A DNA stretch of 64,000 bases from Streptomyces sp. SW4 (GTDB taxonomy: Bacteria; Actinomycetota; Actinomycetes; Streptomycetales; Streptomycetaceae), in assembly GCA_003248315.1 (NCBI GenBank), contig QKWM01000004.1:3221001-3285000 (forward strand), in the 5' to 3' direction. Position numbers and translations under genes: made by a program. This document shows, piece after piece, positions 1 to 13,664 of the stretch; the stretch's first letter is position 1, and every line of letters begins with the position of its first letter. The notes below the pieces were generated by a model that searched no databases, was not told the DNA's origin, and was given only the letters and a program-made list of their open reading frames with translations.

Positions 1-2123
<2,123 letters not shown>

Positions 2124-2208
2124 GGTCCGGGCTCCAGACGGCCGGCCGGGCCGTGCCCGCGGGGCGCGGCCCGGCCGGAGGGACTGCGGTGGCGGTCGGG
2201 TGTGCCGC

Positions 2209-2446
2209 TCAGGCCGTGCCGACGAGCTCGAAGCCCGCCTCGTCCACGGCGGCGCGCACGGCCGCCTCGTCCAGGGGCGCCGCGGAGACGACGGTGACCT
2301 CGCCGGTCGAGGCCACGGCCTTGACCGAGCTGACGCCGGGGAGCTCGGAGATCTCCCCGAGACGGCGCCCTCGCAGTGGCCGCAGCTCATCCCGCTCACC
2401 TTGTAGACGGTGGTGACGGAACCGGGGTGTCGGTGTGGGCGGTCAT
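2209..2446 (-). CDS. copZ: copper chaperone CopZ (heavy-metal-associated domain)
   Basis: Small cytosolic Cu(I) chaperone of about 78 residues that hands copper to CopA. The core reads VYKVSGMSCGHCEGAVSGE, containing the MxCxxC metal site, followed by the usual alpha/beta fold and a C-terminus ending LVGTA. The ATG at 2446 is preceded by GAGGAG. The frame breaks twice, just after the first codons and after CEGAVSG, and is restored by single G/C bases. It sits 85 bp upstream of copA on the same strand, the normal chaperone-ATPase arrangement. Confidence 0.9.
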
Positions 2447-2528
2447 GTCGCAACTCCTCGTCGGAACGTGGGGGCGGGTACCCGGGACCGGGGCCGGTCG
2501 ACCCTGGCCGGATCACACGCCTCCACCG

Positions 2529-2543
2529 TACCCCCAGGGGGTA
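2529..2543. promoter_or_regulatory. CsoR-type copper operator
   Basis: Perfect 15-bp palindrome TACCCCCAGGGGGTA about 85 bp upstream of the copZ start. It matches the G/C-tract operator known for the copper-sensing repressor CsoR in Streptomyces and Mycobacterium. It most likely controls copZ-copA; effects on the divergent dehydrogenase gene are possible but less likely. No csoR gene lies in the window. Confidence 0.8.
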
Positions 2544-2718
2544 GCCGTCCCGGAAGCCGCACCGGCGGCCGGCGGGGAGAGCGGCAGGGCGTCCGGGCGG
2601 GGCGGCCGGGGTGTCCTGGAACCGGACGGCTAGCGTTCCGTCGAGGACACCGGCCTCGGGCCGTCGCGCGGCGACGGCCCCGCCGTGCCGGTGCGCGAGC
2701 GGAAGGCGAGGGCGAGAC

Positions 2719-3761
2719 ATGCGGGCGGTGGTGTTCGAGCGGTTCGGTGAGCCCGCCGAGGTGCGTCGGGTGCCGGACCCCCGGCCGGCGGAACACGGCG
2801 CGGTGGTGCGGGTGGAGGCCACCGGCCTGTGCCGCAGCGACTGGCACGGCTGGCAGGGCCACGATCCGGACATCGTGCTCCCGCACGTACCGGGCCACGA
2901 ACTGGCCGGCGTCGTCGAGGCGGTCGGCGACCGGGTCACCGCGTGGCGTCCCGGAGACCGGGTCACCGTCCCGTTCGTCTGCGCCTGCGGCACCTGTGCC
3001 GCCTGCGCTGCCGGCGACCAGCAGGTGTGCGAGCGCCAGACCCAGCCCGGCTTCACCCACTGGGGTTCGTTCGCCGAGTACGTGGCGCTCGACCACGCCG
3101 ACGTGAACCTCGTGGCCGTCCCCGACGACATGAGCTTCGCGACGGCCGCGTCCCTCGGCTGCCGGTTCGCCACCGCCTTCCGGGCCGTCGTGCAGCAGGG
3201 CCGGGTCGCGGCGGGCGAGTGGGTCGCCGTCCACGGCTGCGGCGGGTCGGCCTGTCGGCCGTGATGATCGCGGCCGCCTCGGGCGCCCGGGTCGTCGCCG
3301 TGGACGTGTCCGGGGCCGCCCTGGACCTGGCGCGGCGGTTCGGCGCCGTGGAGTGCGTGGACGCGGCGCGGGCCGAGGACACCGCGGCGGCCGTCCGCGA
3401 CCTCACCGGCGGCGGGGCCCATCTCTCGCTCGACGCCCTCGGCTCCGACGCCACGTGCGCCGCCTCCGTGGCCGGCCTGCGCCGTCGCGGCCGGCACGTC
3501 CAGGTCGGCCTGCTGCCGTCGCCGACCGGCACCACGCCGGTGCCGATGGCCCGCGCCATCGCCCTGGAGCTCGAGATCCTCGGCAGCCACGGCATGGCCG
3601 CCCACACCTACCCGCCCATGCTGGACCTCGTGCGCACCGGCGCCCTGCGCCCCGACCTGCTGGTGACGTCCGCCGTCCCGCTGGCCCAGGCGCCCGCCGC
3701 CCTGGCCGCGATGGACACGGCCCGGGGGGCTGGCGTGACGGTCGTCGAGCCGTGGCGGTGA
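2719..3761 (+). CDS. zinc-dependent alcohol dehydrogenase (MDR family)
   Basis: Medium-chain NAD(P)-dependent dehydrogenase of about 347 residues. The GroES-like N-terminal half has the catalytic zinc motif GHELAGVVEAVGDRV and the structural-zinc region CACGTCAACAAGDQQVC. The Rossmann half begins HGCGGVGLSAVMIAA. The frame breaks at about 3245 inside the glycine-rich loop (GGCGGG before GTCGG), and one extra G restores it. The start ATG at 2719 follows a GAGGGCGAG ribosome site. The substrate cannot be told. It is divergent from copZ and ends at a strong hairpin. Confidence 0.88.
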
Positions 3762-3797
3762 CGCCGAGCCGTGGTGGTGACGTCGGGTCGTCGCCGT

Positions 3798-3838
3798 GAC
3801 GAGGGCCCCGCCGGCACCTGACCGGCGGGGCCCTCGTC
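3798..3838 (+). terminator. intrinsic-type terminator hairpin
   Basis: A perfect 17-bp stem (GACGAGGGCCCCGCCGG and its complement) around a 7-nt loop lies 37 bp after the dehydrogenase stop. It also lies just past the end of the convergent HTH gene, so it can serve both. There is no U-tract, as is common in Streptomyces. Confidence 0.8.
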
Positions 3839-3843
3839 CGGGG

Positions 3844-4043
3844 TCACTCCTGCCGCCGGCCCCGGTTGCGCGGCCGGGACGCCACCCAGGCGCGGATCGT
3901 GTCGGCGTACCAGTAGGGCTTGCCGGCCTCCACGTGGTCCGGCGGGGCAGCAGCCCGTGCTTGCGGTAGGACCGTACGGTGTCGGGCTGCACCCGGATGT
4001 GGGCCGCGATGTCCTTGTACGACCAGAGCCTGCGGTCGGTCAT
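3844..4043 (-). CDS. small helix-turn-helix DNA-binding protein
   Basis: About 66 residues starting MTDRRLWSYKDIAAHI. It reads as an excisionase/MerR-like winged helix-turn-helix (IAAHIRVQPDTVRSYRKHG, then a wing with GKPYWYADTIRAW), a single-domain DNA binder. One C is missing in the run at about 3945, so the frame breaks after HGLLP. An in-frame ATG nine bases upstream (4052) is an alternative start. Target unknown; the dehydrogenase is convergent. Confidence 0.7.
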
Positions 4044-4734
4044 GCGTTGCACCTCCCCGCGCGCGCCGCGGCGGCGGCCGGGGACGGCCGTCCGGGGAGC
4101 CGGGCGCTGCGCTGGCGATCACCAAGCCTGTGACCGGTCAACGACGCCTCCCGGGGACGGGAGAGGGGCCGTGCGCGCGTGTGACGGAAGACCCGCGTGC
4201 GTGCGACACCTGTGACACGGCGGTGGCGTTTGTGACAGGAGTGCTGCACAGGCGTGCGCGGGCTCGCGGGCGCGGCGCGTTGACCCTGCCGCCTCGCGGT
4301 GGCCGTTCCGCCTCGCGGTGGCCGTTCGCCGGGACGACACCAGGAAGTCATCCGAATGTCCGGACAAACTGTTGACAGGCATGTCCCGCCGCACTAGAAA
4401 CCGGGGAGAAGACCGCCTCCGGCGCGGGGGCAGGCCCCGCCCTGGCAGGAGCGGGGCGCGGGCGCCGACTCCCCGCCCGCCCCGGCCGCCGCGCCGGAGG
4501 CCCCGGCCCGAACCCCGTACCCCCGCACTCCGGACACGGCCGGCCCCGCCGCCCACCGGAACATGTGTCTACGCACGCACCCGAACCGCAGACACTGTGT
4601 CGGGCGCATACGGGGCCCGCGGCTGATGGATGTATTCGTGGCTGGGACCGCGGCCCTCACCCGCGGACCGGCCCCGAGCTGTACGAACGGCACGTCTGGA
4701 CCCGACGCCGCCATCTGCGAAGGAGTACTCGGTC
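4044..4734. other. intergenic region upstream of mmsA
   Basis: Nearly 700 bp without a supported gene. It holds a tandem copy of GCCTCGCGGTGGCCGTTC (about 4290-4327), the sigma-70-like promoter listed separately, and a long G/C-rich leader. The long leader before mmsA could carry regulation, but I see no recognisable riboswitch. Confidence 0.5.
4372..4400 (+). promoter_or_regulatory. sigma-70/HrdB-like promoter
   Basis: TTGACA at 4372-4377, a 17-bp spacer and TAGAAA at 4395-4400. The -35 is perfect and the -10 is good for Streptomyces HrdB. It points toward mmsA, leaving a leader of about 330 nt. Confidence 0.6.
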
Positions 4735-6237
<1,503 letters not shown>

Positions 6238-6246
6238 ACCCGGGCG

Positions 6247-6288
6247 CCCGGCCGCCGCGTACCACGGACGCGGTACGCGGCGGCCGGG
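6247..6288 (+). terminator. terminator after mmsA
   Basis: CCCGGCCGCCGCGTACC and its exact complement form a 17-bp stem with an 8-nt loop, 9 bp after the mmsA stop. Confidence 0.8.
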
Positions 6289-6365
6289 CCGTACGCCCCC
6301 GGGAGGTCCGGGAGTTCAGCCCCGGGACGCCCCCGCTTGTCGGCGGCGGCCCGTACCGTTGACGC

Positions 6366-9007
6366 ATGGATCTTCGACTGCCCGGACCGCGAGCCCTGCT
6401 GCGGCGGCCACGGCGCGCCCTCGCCGCCGCGGCCGCGCTCGCCGTGCTCGCCGGCGCCGGCACGTGGACGGCCGTCGCCGCCTCCGACGACGCGCCCCCG
6501 GTGCACCGCACCGACCGGGTCATGACCGTCGGCGACGGAGTCCGCCTGGACACCTCGTACTTCACGGCGGGCCCCGCCGGCCGCCGCCCGGCCGTCCTGC
6601 TGGCGCACGGCTTCGGCGGCAGCAAGGCCGACGCCCGCGCACAGGCGGAGGAGCTGGCCCGGGACGGGTACGCGGTGCTGACCTGGTCGGCCCGCGGATT
6701 CGGCCGCTCCACGGGGAAGATCGGGCTCAACGCCCCGACGGCGAGGTCGCCGACGTCTCCCGTCTCATCGACTGGCTGGCGCGGCAGCCGCAGGTCGAGC
6801 TGGACGGCGACGGCGACCCGCGGGTGGGCATGGCCGGCGGCTCCTACGGCGGCGCGATCTCCCTGCTGGCCGCCGGGCACGACGACCGGGTGGACGTGAT
6901 CGCCCCGGCGATCACGTACTGGAACCTGGCGGACGCCCTCTTCCCCAATGGCGTGTTCAAGAAGCTGTGGGCGGGCGTCTTCGTCACCATGGGCGGCGGC
7001 TGCGAGCGGCTCGAGGACCGGCTGTGCCGGATGTACGAGCGGGTCGCCCGCACCGGCACCCCCGACCCCGAGGCGCGCGAGGTGCTGGAGCAGCGGTCGC
7101 CGTCCGCCGTCGGCGACCGCATCGACGTGCCCACGCTGCTGCTCCAGGGCCAGTCCGACTCCCTCTTCCCGCTCGGCCAGGCCGACGCCGCCGCCAAGGC
7201 CATCCGGGCCAACGGCGCCCGGTCGCCGTCGACTGGGTCGCGGGCGGCCACGACGGCGGCGACATGGAGACCGGCCGGGTCCACGCCCGCGTGAAGGCGT
7301 GGTTCGACCGCTATCTGAAGGGCGACGAATCGGCCGGCACCGGCCCGCCTTCCGCGTCACCCGCACCCTCGGCACCGGCACCGGCGACGGCGAACCCCGC
7401 CTCGAAGGGGTCGGCGCCGACACCTACCCCGGCCTGACCGGCGCGCCGCGCTCCATCGAACTGCGCGGCCGGGAGCAGAGCTTCGGCAATCCGGCCGGCG
7501 CCGCCCCGCCCGCCGTCTCCGGTCTGCCCGGCCTCGGTTCCTCCGGCGGCCTGTCCCAGCTGTCCTCCCTCGGGCTCCACGTCTCCCTGGACTTCCCCGG
7601 CCAGTACGCCGCGTTCGAGTCGGCGCCCGTCCGCGGCGACCTCCAGATCACCGGTTCCCCGACGGCGACCGTGCACGTGAAGTCCACCGGGGAGGACGCC
7701 GTCCTCTTCGCCAAGGTGTACGACGTCGGGCCCGGCGGCGAGCGGCAGGTGCTCCCCTCCCAGCTCGTCACCCCGCTGCGGGTCGAGGACGCCGAGGCGG
7801 GCAAGGACGTGACGATCACCCTGCCGGCCATCGACCACGAGGTGCGCGACGGCCACCGGCTGCGCCTGGTCCTGTCCGCCACCGACCTCGGCTACGCCTC
7901 CCGGCGGCCCCGGCGACGTACACGGTGTCCGTCACCGGCCCCTGAAGGTGCCGACCGCCCTCGGCGCCACCGACCAGGCGGCCCGGCTCCCGGCGTGGGT
8001 CTGGTGGGCGCCGCTCGCCGGTGCCGCCGTCGCCGCGGCCCTGCTGCTGACGGCCCGCCGGCGCACGGCCGCCCCGCCGCCCGACCCGGCCCTCGCCGAG
8101 GTCCCGCTCCAGATCACCGGCCTGACCAAGCGGTACGCCAGGTCCGCCGACCGGTACGCGGTCCGCGACCTGTCCTTCCGGGTGGAGCAGGGCCAGGTGC
8201 TGGGCCTGCTCGGACCCAACGGCGCCGGCAAGACCACGACCCTGCGCATGCTGATGGGCCTGATCACCCGGACGGCGGCGAGATCCGCGTCTTCGGTCAC
8301 GCCATCACCCCGGGCGCACCCGTGCTCTCCCGTGTCGGCGCCTTCGTCGAGGGGGCGGGCTTCCTGCCCCACCTGTCCGGCCGGGAGAACCTCGAGCTGT
8401 ACTGGCGGGCCACCGGCCGCCCGCCCGAGGACGCCCACCTCGACGAGGCCCTGGAGATCGCCGGCCTCGGCGACGCCCTCGCCCGCGCGGTGCGCACCTA
8501 CTCGCAGGGCATGCGCCAGCGGCTCGCCATCGCCCAGGCCATGCTGGGCCTGCCCGACCTGCTGATCCTGGACGAGCCGACCAACGGCCTGGACCCGCCG
8601 CAGATCCGCGAGATGCGCGAGGTGATGATCCGGTACGCGGCGGCCGGCCGCACGGTGATCGTCTCCAGCCATCTGCTGGCCGAGGTCGAGCAGACCTGCA
8701 CCCACCTGGTGGTCATGGACCACGGCCGGCTCGTCCAGGCGGGCCCGGTCCGGGAGATCGTCGGCTCCGGCGACACGCTGCTGGTGGGCACCGCGGAGCC
8801 GGTGGACGCCCCCGTGGCCGAGAAGGTCGCCGCCCTGCCGGGCGTGGCCTCCGCGGTGCGCACCGACGACGGCCTGCTGGTCCGGCTGGACCCGGACGGC
8901 ACCCCGCGCCGTCTGATCGCCGAACTGGTCCGCCTCGACGTGCCGGTGGAGTCGGTGGGCCCCACCACCGGCTCGAAGACGCCTTCCTCACCCTGATCGG
9001 AGACTGA
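6366..9007 (+). CDS. alpha/beta-hydrolase (CocE/S15-like) fused to an ABC transporter ATPase
   Basis: One long gene of about 880 residues. After an N-terminal membrane anchor (about residues 18-42) comes a CocE/X-Pro dipeptidyl-peptidase-like hydrolase. It has LLAHGFGGSK, the nucleophile elbow GGSYGGA (Ser) and an acid/His pair late in the domain (QGQSDSLFP; GGHDGGD). Next are a beta-rich C-terminal domain, a second membrane segment (WVWWAPLAGAAVAAALLL) and a complete ABC ATPase: GPNGAGKTTT, YSQGMRQRLAIAQA, LLILDEPTNGLDPP and SSHL. About six single-base losses (near 6735, 7220, 7345, 7908, 8270, 8975) break the frame. A TGA at 7943 would split the two halves if it is real. Streptomyces homologues I recall are fused. 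The permease follows 3 bp later. Confidence 0.82.
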
Positions 9008-9010
9008 CGC

Positions 9011-9872
9011 ATGAGCACGCTGGCCGACCGCGCCGACGTGGCCCACGGCTACCGCGCGGGCCGTACGCTGCCCGTGCGGGTCGAGCTGGTCCGGCAGCTC
9101 AAGCGGCGCCGCACGTTCGTCATGGGCGCGATCCTGTGCGCGCTGCCCTTCGTGCTGATGATCGCCTTCGCGGTCGGCGGCGAGCCGGAGGGCGAGCCCG
9201 GGCGCATCTCCCTGATGGACTCGGCGACCGCCTCCGGCGCCAACTTCGCCGCGGTCACCCTCTTCGCCTCCGCCGGGTTCCTGCTCGTCGTCCCCGTCGC
9301 CCTGTTCTGCGGGACACCGTGGCCTCGGAGGCCGGCTGGTCGTCGCTGCGGTACCTGCTCGCCGCACCGGTGCCGCGCGCCCGTCTGCTGTGGAGCAAGC
9401 TGGTCGTCGGGCTGGCCCTCAGCCTCGCCGCGATCGTGCTGCTGCCGGCCGTGGCGCTCGCCGTCGGCACCGCCGCCTACGGCTGGGGCCCGCTCCAGCT
9501 GCCCACCGGCGGCTCCCTGCCCACCGGCACCGCCGCCGCACGCCTCGCCCTGACGGTGGCGTACGTGTTCGTGTCGCAACTGGTCACCGCCGCGCTGGCG
9601 TTCTGGCTGTCCACGCGGACGGACGCACCGCTCGGCGCGGTCGGCGGCGCCGTCGGCCTCACCATCATCGGCAACGTCCTGGACGAGGTGACGGCCCTCG
9701 GCGACTGGCGCTCCTTCCTCCCCGCCACTGGCAGTACGCATGGCTCGACGCCGTCCGGCCCGACCTGGACCTCACGCGCATGCTCCAGGGCGTCTCGCTG
9801 TCGGTGACGTACGCGCTCGTGCTGTTCGCCCTGGCCTTCCGCGGTTTCGCCCGCAAGGACGTCGTCTCCTGA
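9011..9872 (+). CDS. ABC transporter permease partner of the hydrolase-ATPase fusion
   Basis: About 288 residues with roughly six membrane segments, of the ABC-2/NatB-like permease type. A short cytosolic N-terminus (ELVRQLKRRRTFVMGAIL) is followed by hydrophobic stretches and the sequence SEAGWSSLRYLLAAPVPR, typical of this family. The ATG at 9011 is 3 bp after the fusion stop, so they are translationally linked. Frame breaks near 9310 (CTGCGGGACACC) and 9728 are each repaired by one base. The substrate is unknown. Confidence 0.8.
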
Positions 9873-9905
9873 GCCGAGGTCCGCGGCGCCCCCTCCCTTG
9901 ACTTT

Positions 9906-9921
9906 CTTACGCGTGGGTAAG
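9906..9921. promoter_or_regulatory. palindromic operator candidate upstream of the acyl-CoA synthetase
   Basis: CTTAC-GCGTGG-GTAAG, 60 bp before the synthetase start. It lies between two TTGACT hexamers (9898 and 9922) and is followed by another AGTAAGTAAG. Its shape fits a TetR-type site controlling a fatty-acid gene. The binding protein cannot be named. Confidence 0.45.
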
Positions 9922-9981
9922 TTGACTCTGGAGTAAGTAAGCCTGCCAGCACGTCACCCACCGCCGCGACCGGGAGCCGCC

Positions 9982-11901
9982 ATGGGCGTACGCAAGGATC
10001 TGAAACGGGCGAAGCAGCGCAGCGACCTCGCGTCCCGCGCACGGACCGAGACCGTCCGGGGCGCCGACGGCACGATCCGTGAGGCCCGCACCCCGCCCCT
10101 GGCACCCCGCCCCACCACCGGCAGCACCGCCGACCTGCCCTTCACCAACGCCGCCGAGGCCCCGGCGCGGTGGTCCTGCGCCGGGAGACGCCGGCCGGCT
10201 GGCGGCCGGTGACGGCGGCGGCCTTCGCCCAGGAGGTGACGGGCGTGGCCAAGGGCCTGATCGCCGCCGGCCTGGAACCGGGCGACCGGGTCGCCGTGAT
10301 GTCCCGCACCCGCTACGAGTGGACCGTCCTGGACTTCGCGATCTGGGCCGCCGGCGGCCAGTCCGTCCCGTCTACGCCACGTCCTCCGCCGACCAGGTCG
10401 AGTGGATCGTCCGCGACTCCGGCGCCCGGCACGTCGTCACCGAGACCGCCGGCCACACCGCCACCGTCCTGGCGGGCACGGCGGACCACCCGAACGCCCG
10501 CGCACCTGGGAACTGGACGCCGGGGCCCTGGACGACCTCACCGCGCTCGGCCGGGGCGTCCCCGACGAGGAGGTCACCAAGCGCCGCGCCGCACTGACCC
10601 CGGAGACGGTCGCGACGATCTGCTACACCTCCGGCACCACCGGCCGCCCCAAGGGCTGCGTCCTCACCCACGCCAACCTGCACGCCGAGGCCGCCAACAC
10701 GGTGGAGCTGCTGCACCCGATCTTCAAGGAGGTCACCGGCCAGACCGCCTCGACCCTCCTGTTCCTGCCCCTGGCCCACATCCTGGGCCGCACCATCCAG
10801 ATCGCCTGCCTGATGGCCCGCATCGAGATGGGCCACTGCCCGAGCATCAGGCCCGACGAACTCCGGCCCGCCCTGAAGGCGTTCCGCCCCACCTTCCTCG
10901 TCGGCGTGCCCTACCTCTTCGAGAAGATCCACGACACCGGCCGCGCCACCGCCGAGAAGATCGGCCGGGGCGCGTCCTTCGACCGCGCCCACCGCATCGC
11001 GGTCCGCTTCGGCGAGGCCCACCTCGACCGCTTCCTCGGCCGCGGCAAGGGCCCGGGCCCGGCCTGTGGGCCGCCTGGGCGCTGTACGACCTGCTGGTCT
11101 ACCGCCGGGTCCGCAAGGAACTCGGCGGCCGGATGCGCTACGCCATCAGCGGCGGCTCCCCGCTCGAACGCGACCTCAACCTGTTCTTCTACGCCGCCGG
11201 GATCATGATCTACGAGGGGTACGGCCTGACCGAGACCACCGCCGCCGCCACCGTCGTACCGCCGCTCGGCCCCGCCCCGGCACGGTCGGCCGGCCCGTCC
11301 CGGCACCGCGGTCCGCATCGCCGACGACGGCGAGGTGCACATCAAGGGCGGCATCGTCTTCGGCGCCTACCGGAACAACCCGGCCGCCACCGCCGAGGTC
11401 CTGGACGACGGCTGGTTCGCCACGGGCGACCTCGGCTCCCTGGACGCCGACGGCTATCTGACCATCACCGGCCGCAAGAAGGACCTGCTCGTCACCTCCG
11501 GCGGCAAGAACGTCTCCCCGGCCGTCCTGGAGGACCGGCTGCGCAGCCGCCCGCCGGTCGGCCAGTGCCTCGTCGTCGGCGACAACCGGCCCTACGTCGC
11601 CGCCCTGGTCACCCTCGATCCCGACGCCGTCGCCCACTGGCTGGCGGTGCGCAAGCTGCCCGCCGGCACCCCGCTGTCCGAGCTGGCCCGCGACCCGCGG
11701 ATGATCGCCGACGTGCAGAAGGCCGTCGACCACGCCAACCAGGCCGTCTCGCGCGCCGAGTCGATCCGGGCGTTCCGCATCGTGGACGGCGAGTTCACCG
11801 AGGAGAACGGGCTGCTGACCCCGTCGCTGAAGGTGAAGCGGCAGGCCGCGGTCACCGCGTACGCGGCCGAGATCGAGGCCCTGTACGCGGCCGGCCGCTG
11901 A
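9982..11901 (+). CDS. fadD: long-chain fatty acid-CoA ligase (AMP-forming)
   Basis: About 640 residues, of the FadD15-like acyl-CoA synthetase family that activates fatty acids with ATP and CoA. The P-loop is ICYTSGTTGRPKGCVLTH, the adenylate motif YGLTETTAAA, the A8 hinge WFATGDLGSLDADGYLTITG-RKKD, and the C-terminal lysine region ENGLLTPSLKVKRQ. The start is the ATG at 9982. Five single-base losses (near 10160, 10372, 10502, 11061, 11280) break the frame but leave all motifs legible. The region upstream holds a palindromic operator candidate. It converges on rdlB through a shared terminator. The symbol is by family only. Confidence 0.9.
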
Positions 11902-11933
11902 CACGCGGCGCGGCCGGCCGCCGGGAGACGACG

Positions 11934-11968
11934 AGGGCGGGCCACCGGGAACCCCGGCGGCCCGCCCT
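11934..11968. terminator. bidirectional terminator between fadD and rdlB
   Basis: AGGGCGGGCC and its exact complement flank a 15-nt loop between two convergent genes. Confidence 0.75.
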
Positions 11969-11987
11969 GCGCGGTCCTCGCGGAACG

Positions 11988-12386
11988 TCAGTCCTCGGTG
12001 TTGGACGACAGGACCGACACGTCCTCCAGCAGGTGCGCCAGCGCGCCGTCCCGCTTGGCGTTCGTGGAGTTCTCCGCGCACTGCTGCTGCTGGTGGTCGG
12101 AGAGGATCGGGATGTCCTGGATCGGGACGCCGATCAGGGCGCCGACACCGACCGGCAGGTCCTCAACGGCGATGCACGGCTTGTTGAAGGAGCCCTGGAT
12201 CAGCGCCATCTGGGGGCTCATGTCGCCGTGGGTCGACGAGTTGCCGAAGTACTGCTCGGCGCCGTTGCCGTTCGCCGCCACCGGACCGCTGTCGTCGCCG
12301 ATCGCCATCGCCTGGGGTGCCGCGGCAGCGGAGGCACCCATGACGGAAGCGGCGATCGCCGCGGAGGCAACAACCTTCTTGATCAT
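11988..12386 (-). CDS. rdlB: rodlin
   Basis: Secreted rodlin of 132 residues, with a signal peptide (MIKKVVASAAIAASVMGASAA..., cut after QAMA). The mature protein begins IGDDSGPVAANGNGAEQYFGN. The family core MSPQMALIQGSFNKPC, LPVGVGALIGVPIQDIPIL and QQQQCAENSTNAKRDG is complete. Rodlins arrange chaplin fibrils into the rodlet layer of aerial hyphae and spores. It is divergent from the second rodlin across 248 bp. The symbol follows synteny: the rodlin further from the chaplins is rdlB in S. coelicolor. Confidence 0.92.
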   Translation of the reverse strand: MIKKVVASAAIAASVMGASAAAAPQAMAIGDDSGPVAANGNGAEQYFGNSSTHGDMSPQMALIQGSFNKPCIAVEDLPVGVGALIGVPIQDIPILSDHQQQQCAENSTNAKRDGALAHLLEDVSVLSSNTED

Positions 12387-12634
12387 TCGCCAGTCCTTTC
12401 AGAGAAAACCCGTCCACCGGAGCGCTTTGGTCAACTACGGGCCCTGTCGAGGGTTTCTCCCGTTCACTCTCCCGGCCGACGCCGGGTTGTTTGTGCGAGC
12501 CCTGTCCGCACGCCGGTTCCACCGGTGTGCCGAATGCGTCGAGGGGCCAACCGGGTGAACGCCCGCAACCATTCCGCGGGGCCGGGTTGATGTGGCCGTA
12601 GGACAGTGCGTCGCTACGAGGAAAGGAACGCGAA

Positions 12635-13042
12635 GTGCTCAAGAAGGCAATGGTCGCCGCGGCGGCCGCAGCTTCTGTCGTCGGTATGTCGGTGGCGGCT
12701 GCTCCGTCGGCGCTTGCCATCGGGGACGACCAGGGCCCGACGGTGGCCAACGGCAACGGTGCCAAGTCGGCGTTCGGCAACTCGTCGACCGACGGCGACA
12801 TGAGCCCGCAGCTGTCGCTGGTCGACGGGACGCTGAACAAGCCGTGCGTCGCCGTGCAGGACATCCCCGTCGGCGTCGCCGCCCTCATCGGCGTCGTGGT
12901 CCAGGACATCCCGATCGCGTCGGACCACGTGCAGCAGCAGTGCGCCGACAACTCCACCAACACCAAGCGCGACGGCGCCGTCTCGCACGTCCTGGAGGAC
13001 CTGTCGGTCCTCTCGGCGAACGGCGAGGGCGGCAACGGCTGA
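12635..13042 (+). CDS. rdlA: rodlin
   Basis: Intact 135-residue rodlin with a signal peptide ending APSALA and a mature start IGDDQGPTVANGNGAKSAFGN. It closely parallels the other rodlin (MSPQLSLVDGTLNKPC, IPVGVAALIGVVVQDIPIA, QQQCADNSTNTKRDG) and both keep two cysteines. The ATG at 12635 follows GAGGAAAGGAACGCGAAGTGCTC rather loosely; a GTG just before is in a similar position (AAGTG at 12633-12637), so the exact start codon is GTG/ATG-ambiguous by a codon. It lies next to the chpD-like gene as in S. coelicolor. The 248-bp divergent region probably holds both rodlin promoters. Confidence 0.92.
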   Translation: MLKKAMVAAAAAASVVGMSVAAAPSALAIGDDQGPTVANGNGAKSAFGNSSTDGDMSPQLSLVDGTLNKPCVAVQDIPVGVAALIGVVVQDIPIASDHVQQQCADNSTNTKRDGAVSHVLEDLSVLSANGEGGNG

Positions 13043-13329
13043 GCTTCGCCCCGCTCGGTTCCGGCGGCCCGCTGACTTCCCGCGGGCCGCCCGGTCGCGC
13101 AGCACCCATTTTTCCGTCGGGCTAGCGGAACGACGTCATCGCTCTTCCGGGCGTACGGCCGTACTGCGTTCCGGGGCATTCGAGTGAATTCCCCGGGGTG
13201 ACAGGTTCCGCAGTTTCTCCGGCCGTCAATTCCTCGTTTGCAGGCTGCAGGTCATGGTGCGAGCCGTGAATGCTGTGCTCGCTCGGTTTCGGCCGTCACT
13301 CAGGCATGACCGCAGAGAAGGGAAAGTTC

Positions 13330-13557
13330 ATGAAGAAGAGCGCTGCTGTCGTCGCGGGCGCCGTCCTGGCCCTGGGCATGGCGTCCCCGGCCATCGCCGA
13401 CGCGGGCGCCGAGGGTGCCGCCGTGCACTCCCCGGGTGTCCTGTCCGGCAACGTCGTCCAGGTTCCCGTCCACGTTCCGGTGAACGTGTGCGGCAACACG
13501 GTGAACGTCATCGCCGCCCTGAACCCGGCGTTCGGCAACCAGTGCGAGAACGACTGA
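13330..13557 (+). CDS. chpD: short chaplin
   Basis: 75 residues: a signal peptide ending SPAIA, then one chaplin domain (HSPGVLSGNVVQVPVHVPVN, CGNTVNVIAALNPAFGN) with the two conserved cysteines and the C-terminal CEND. Short chaplins are secreted amyloid surfactants that let hyphae leave the water film and coat aerial structures. Start ATG at 13330. The name is by position between rdlA and a long chaplin, as for chpD of S. coelicolor. Confidence 0.92.
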   Translation: MKKSAAVVAGAVLALGMASPAIADAGAEGAAVHSPGVLSGNVVQVPVHVPVNVCGNTVNVIAALNPAFGNQCEND

Positions 13558-13591
13558 CGTCGGTCCCGCACCAGCCGTCCGGCTGCGTCAC

Positions 13592-13634
13592 GGCCGGCCC
13601 TGGCCAACTCGTTTGGCACCGGGGCCGGCCTTTT
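13592..13634 (+). terminator. terminator between the two chaplins
   Basis: GGCCGGCCC and GGGCCGGCC pair around a loop and are followed by TTTT, a classical rho-independent layout. It separates chpD from the long chaplin gene 31 bp further on. Confidence 0.8.
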
Positions 13635-13664
13635 CCCACTTCTTCAAGCAGGAAGACAACAAGA

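Noticed and set aside
3245..3250. Programmed frameshift in the dehydrogenase and others
   Set aside because: No slippery heptamer or conserved stimulator, and the same kind of break occurs in more than twenty unrelated genes.
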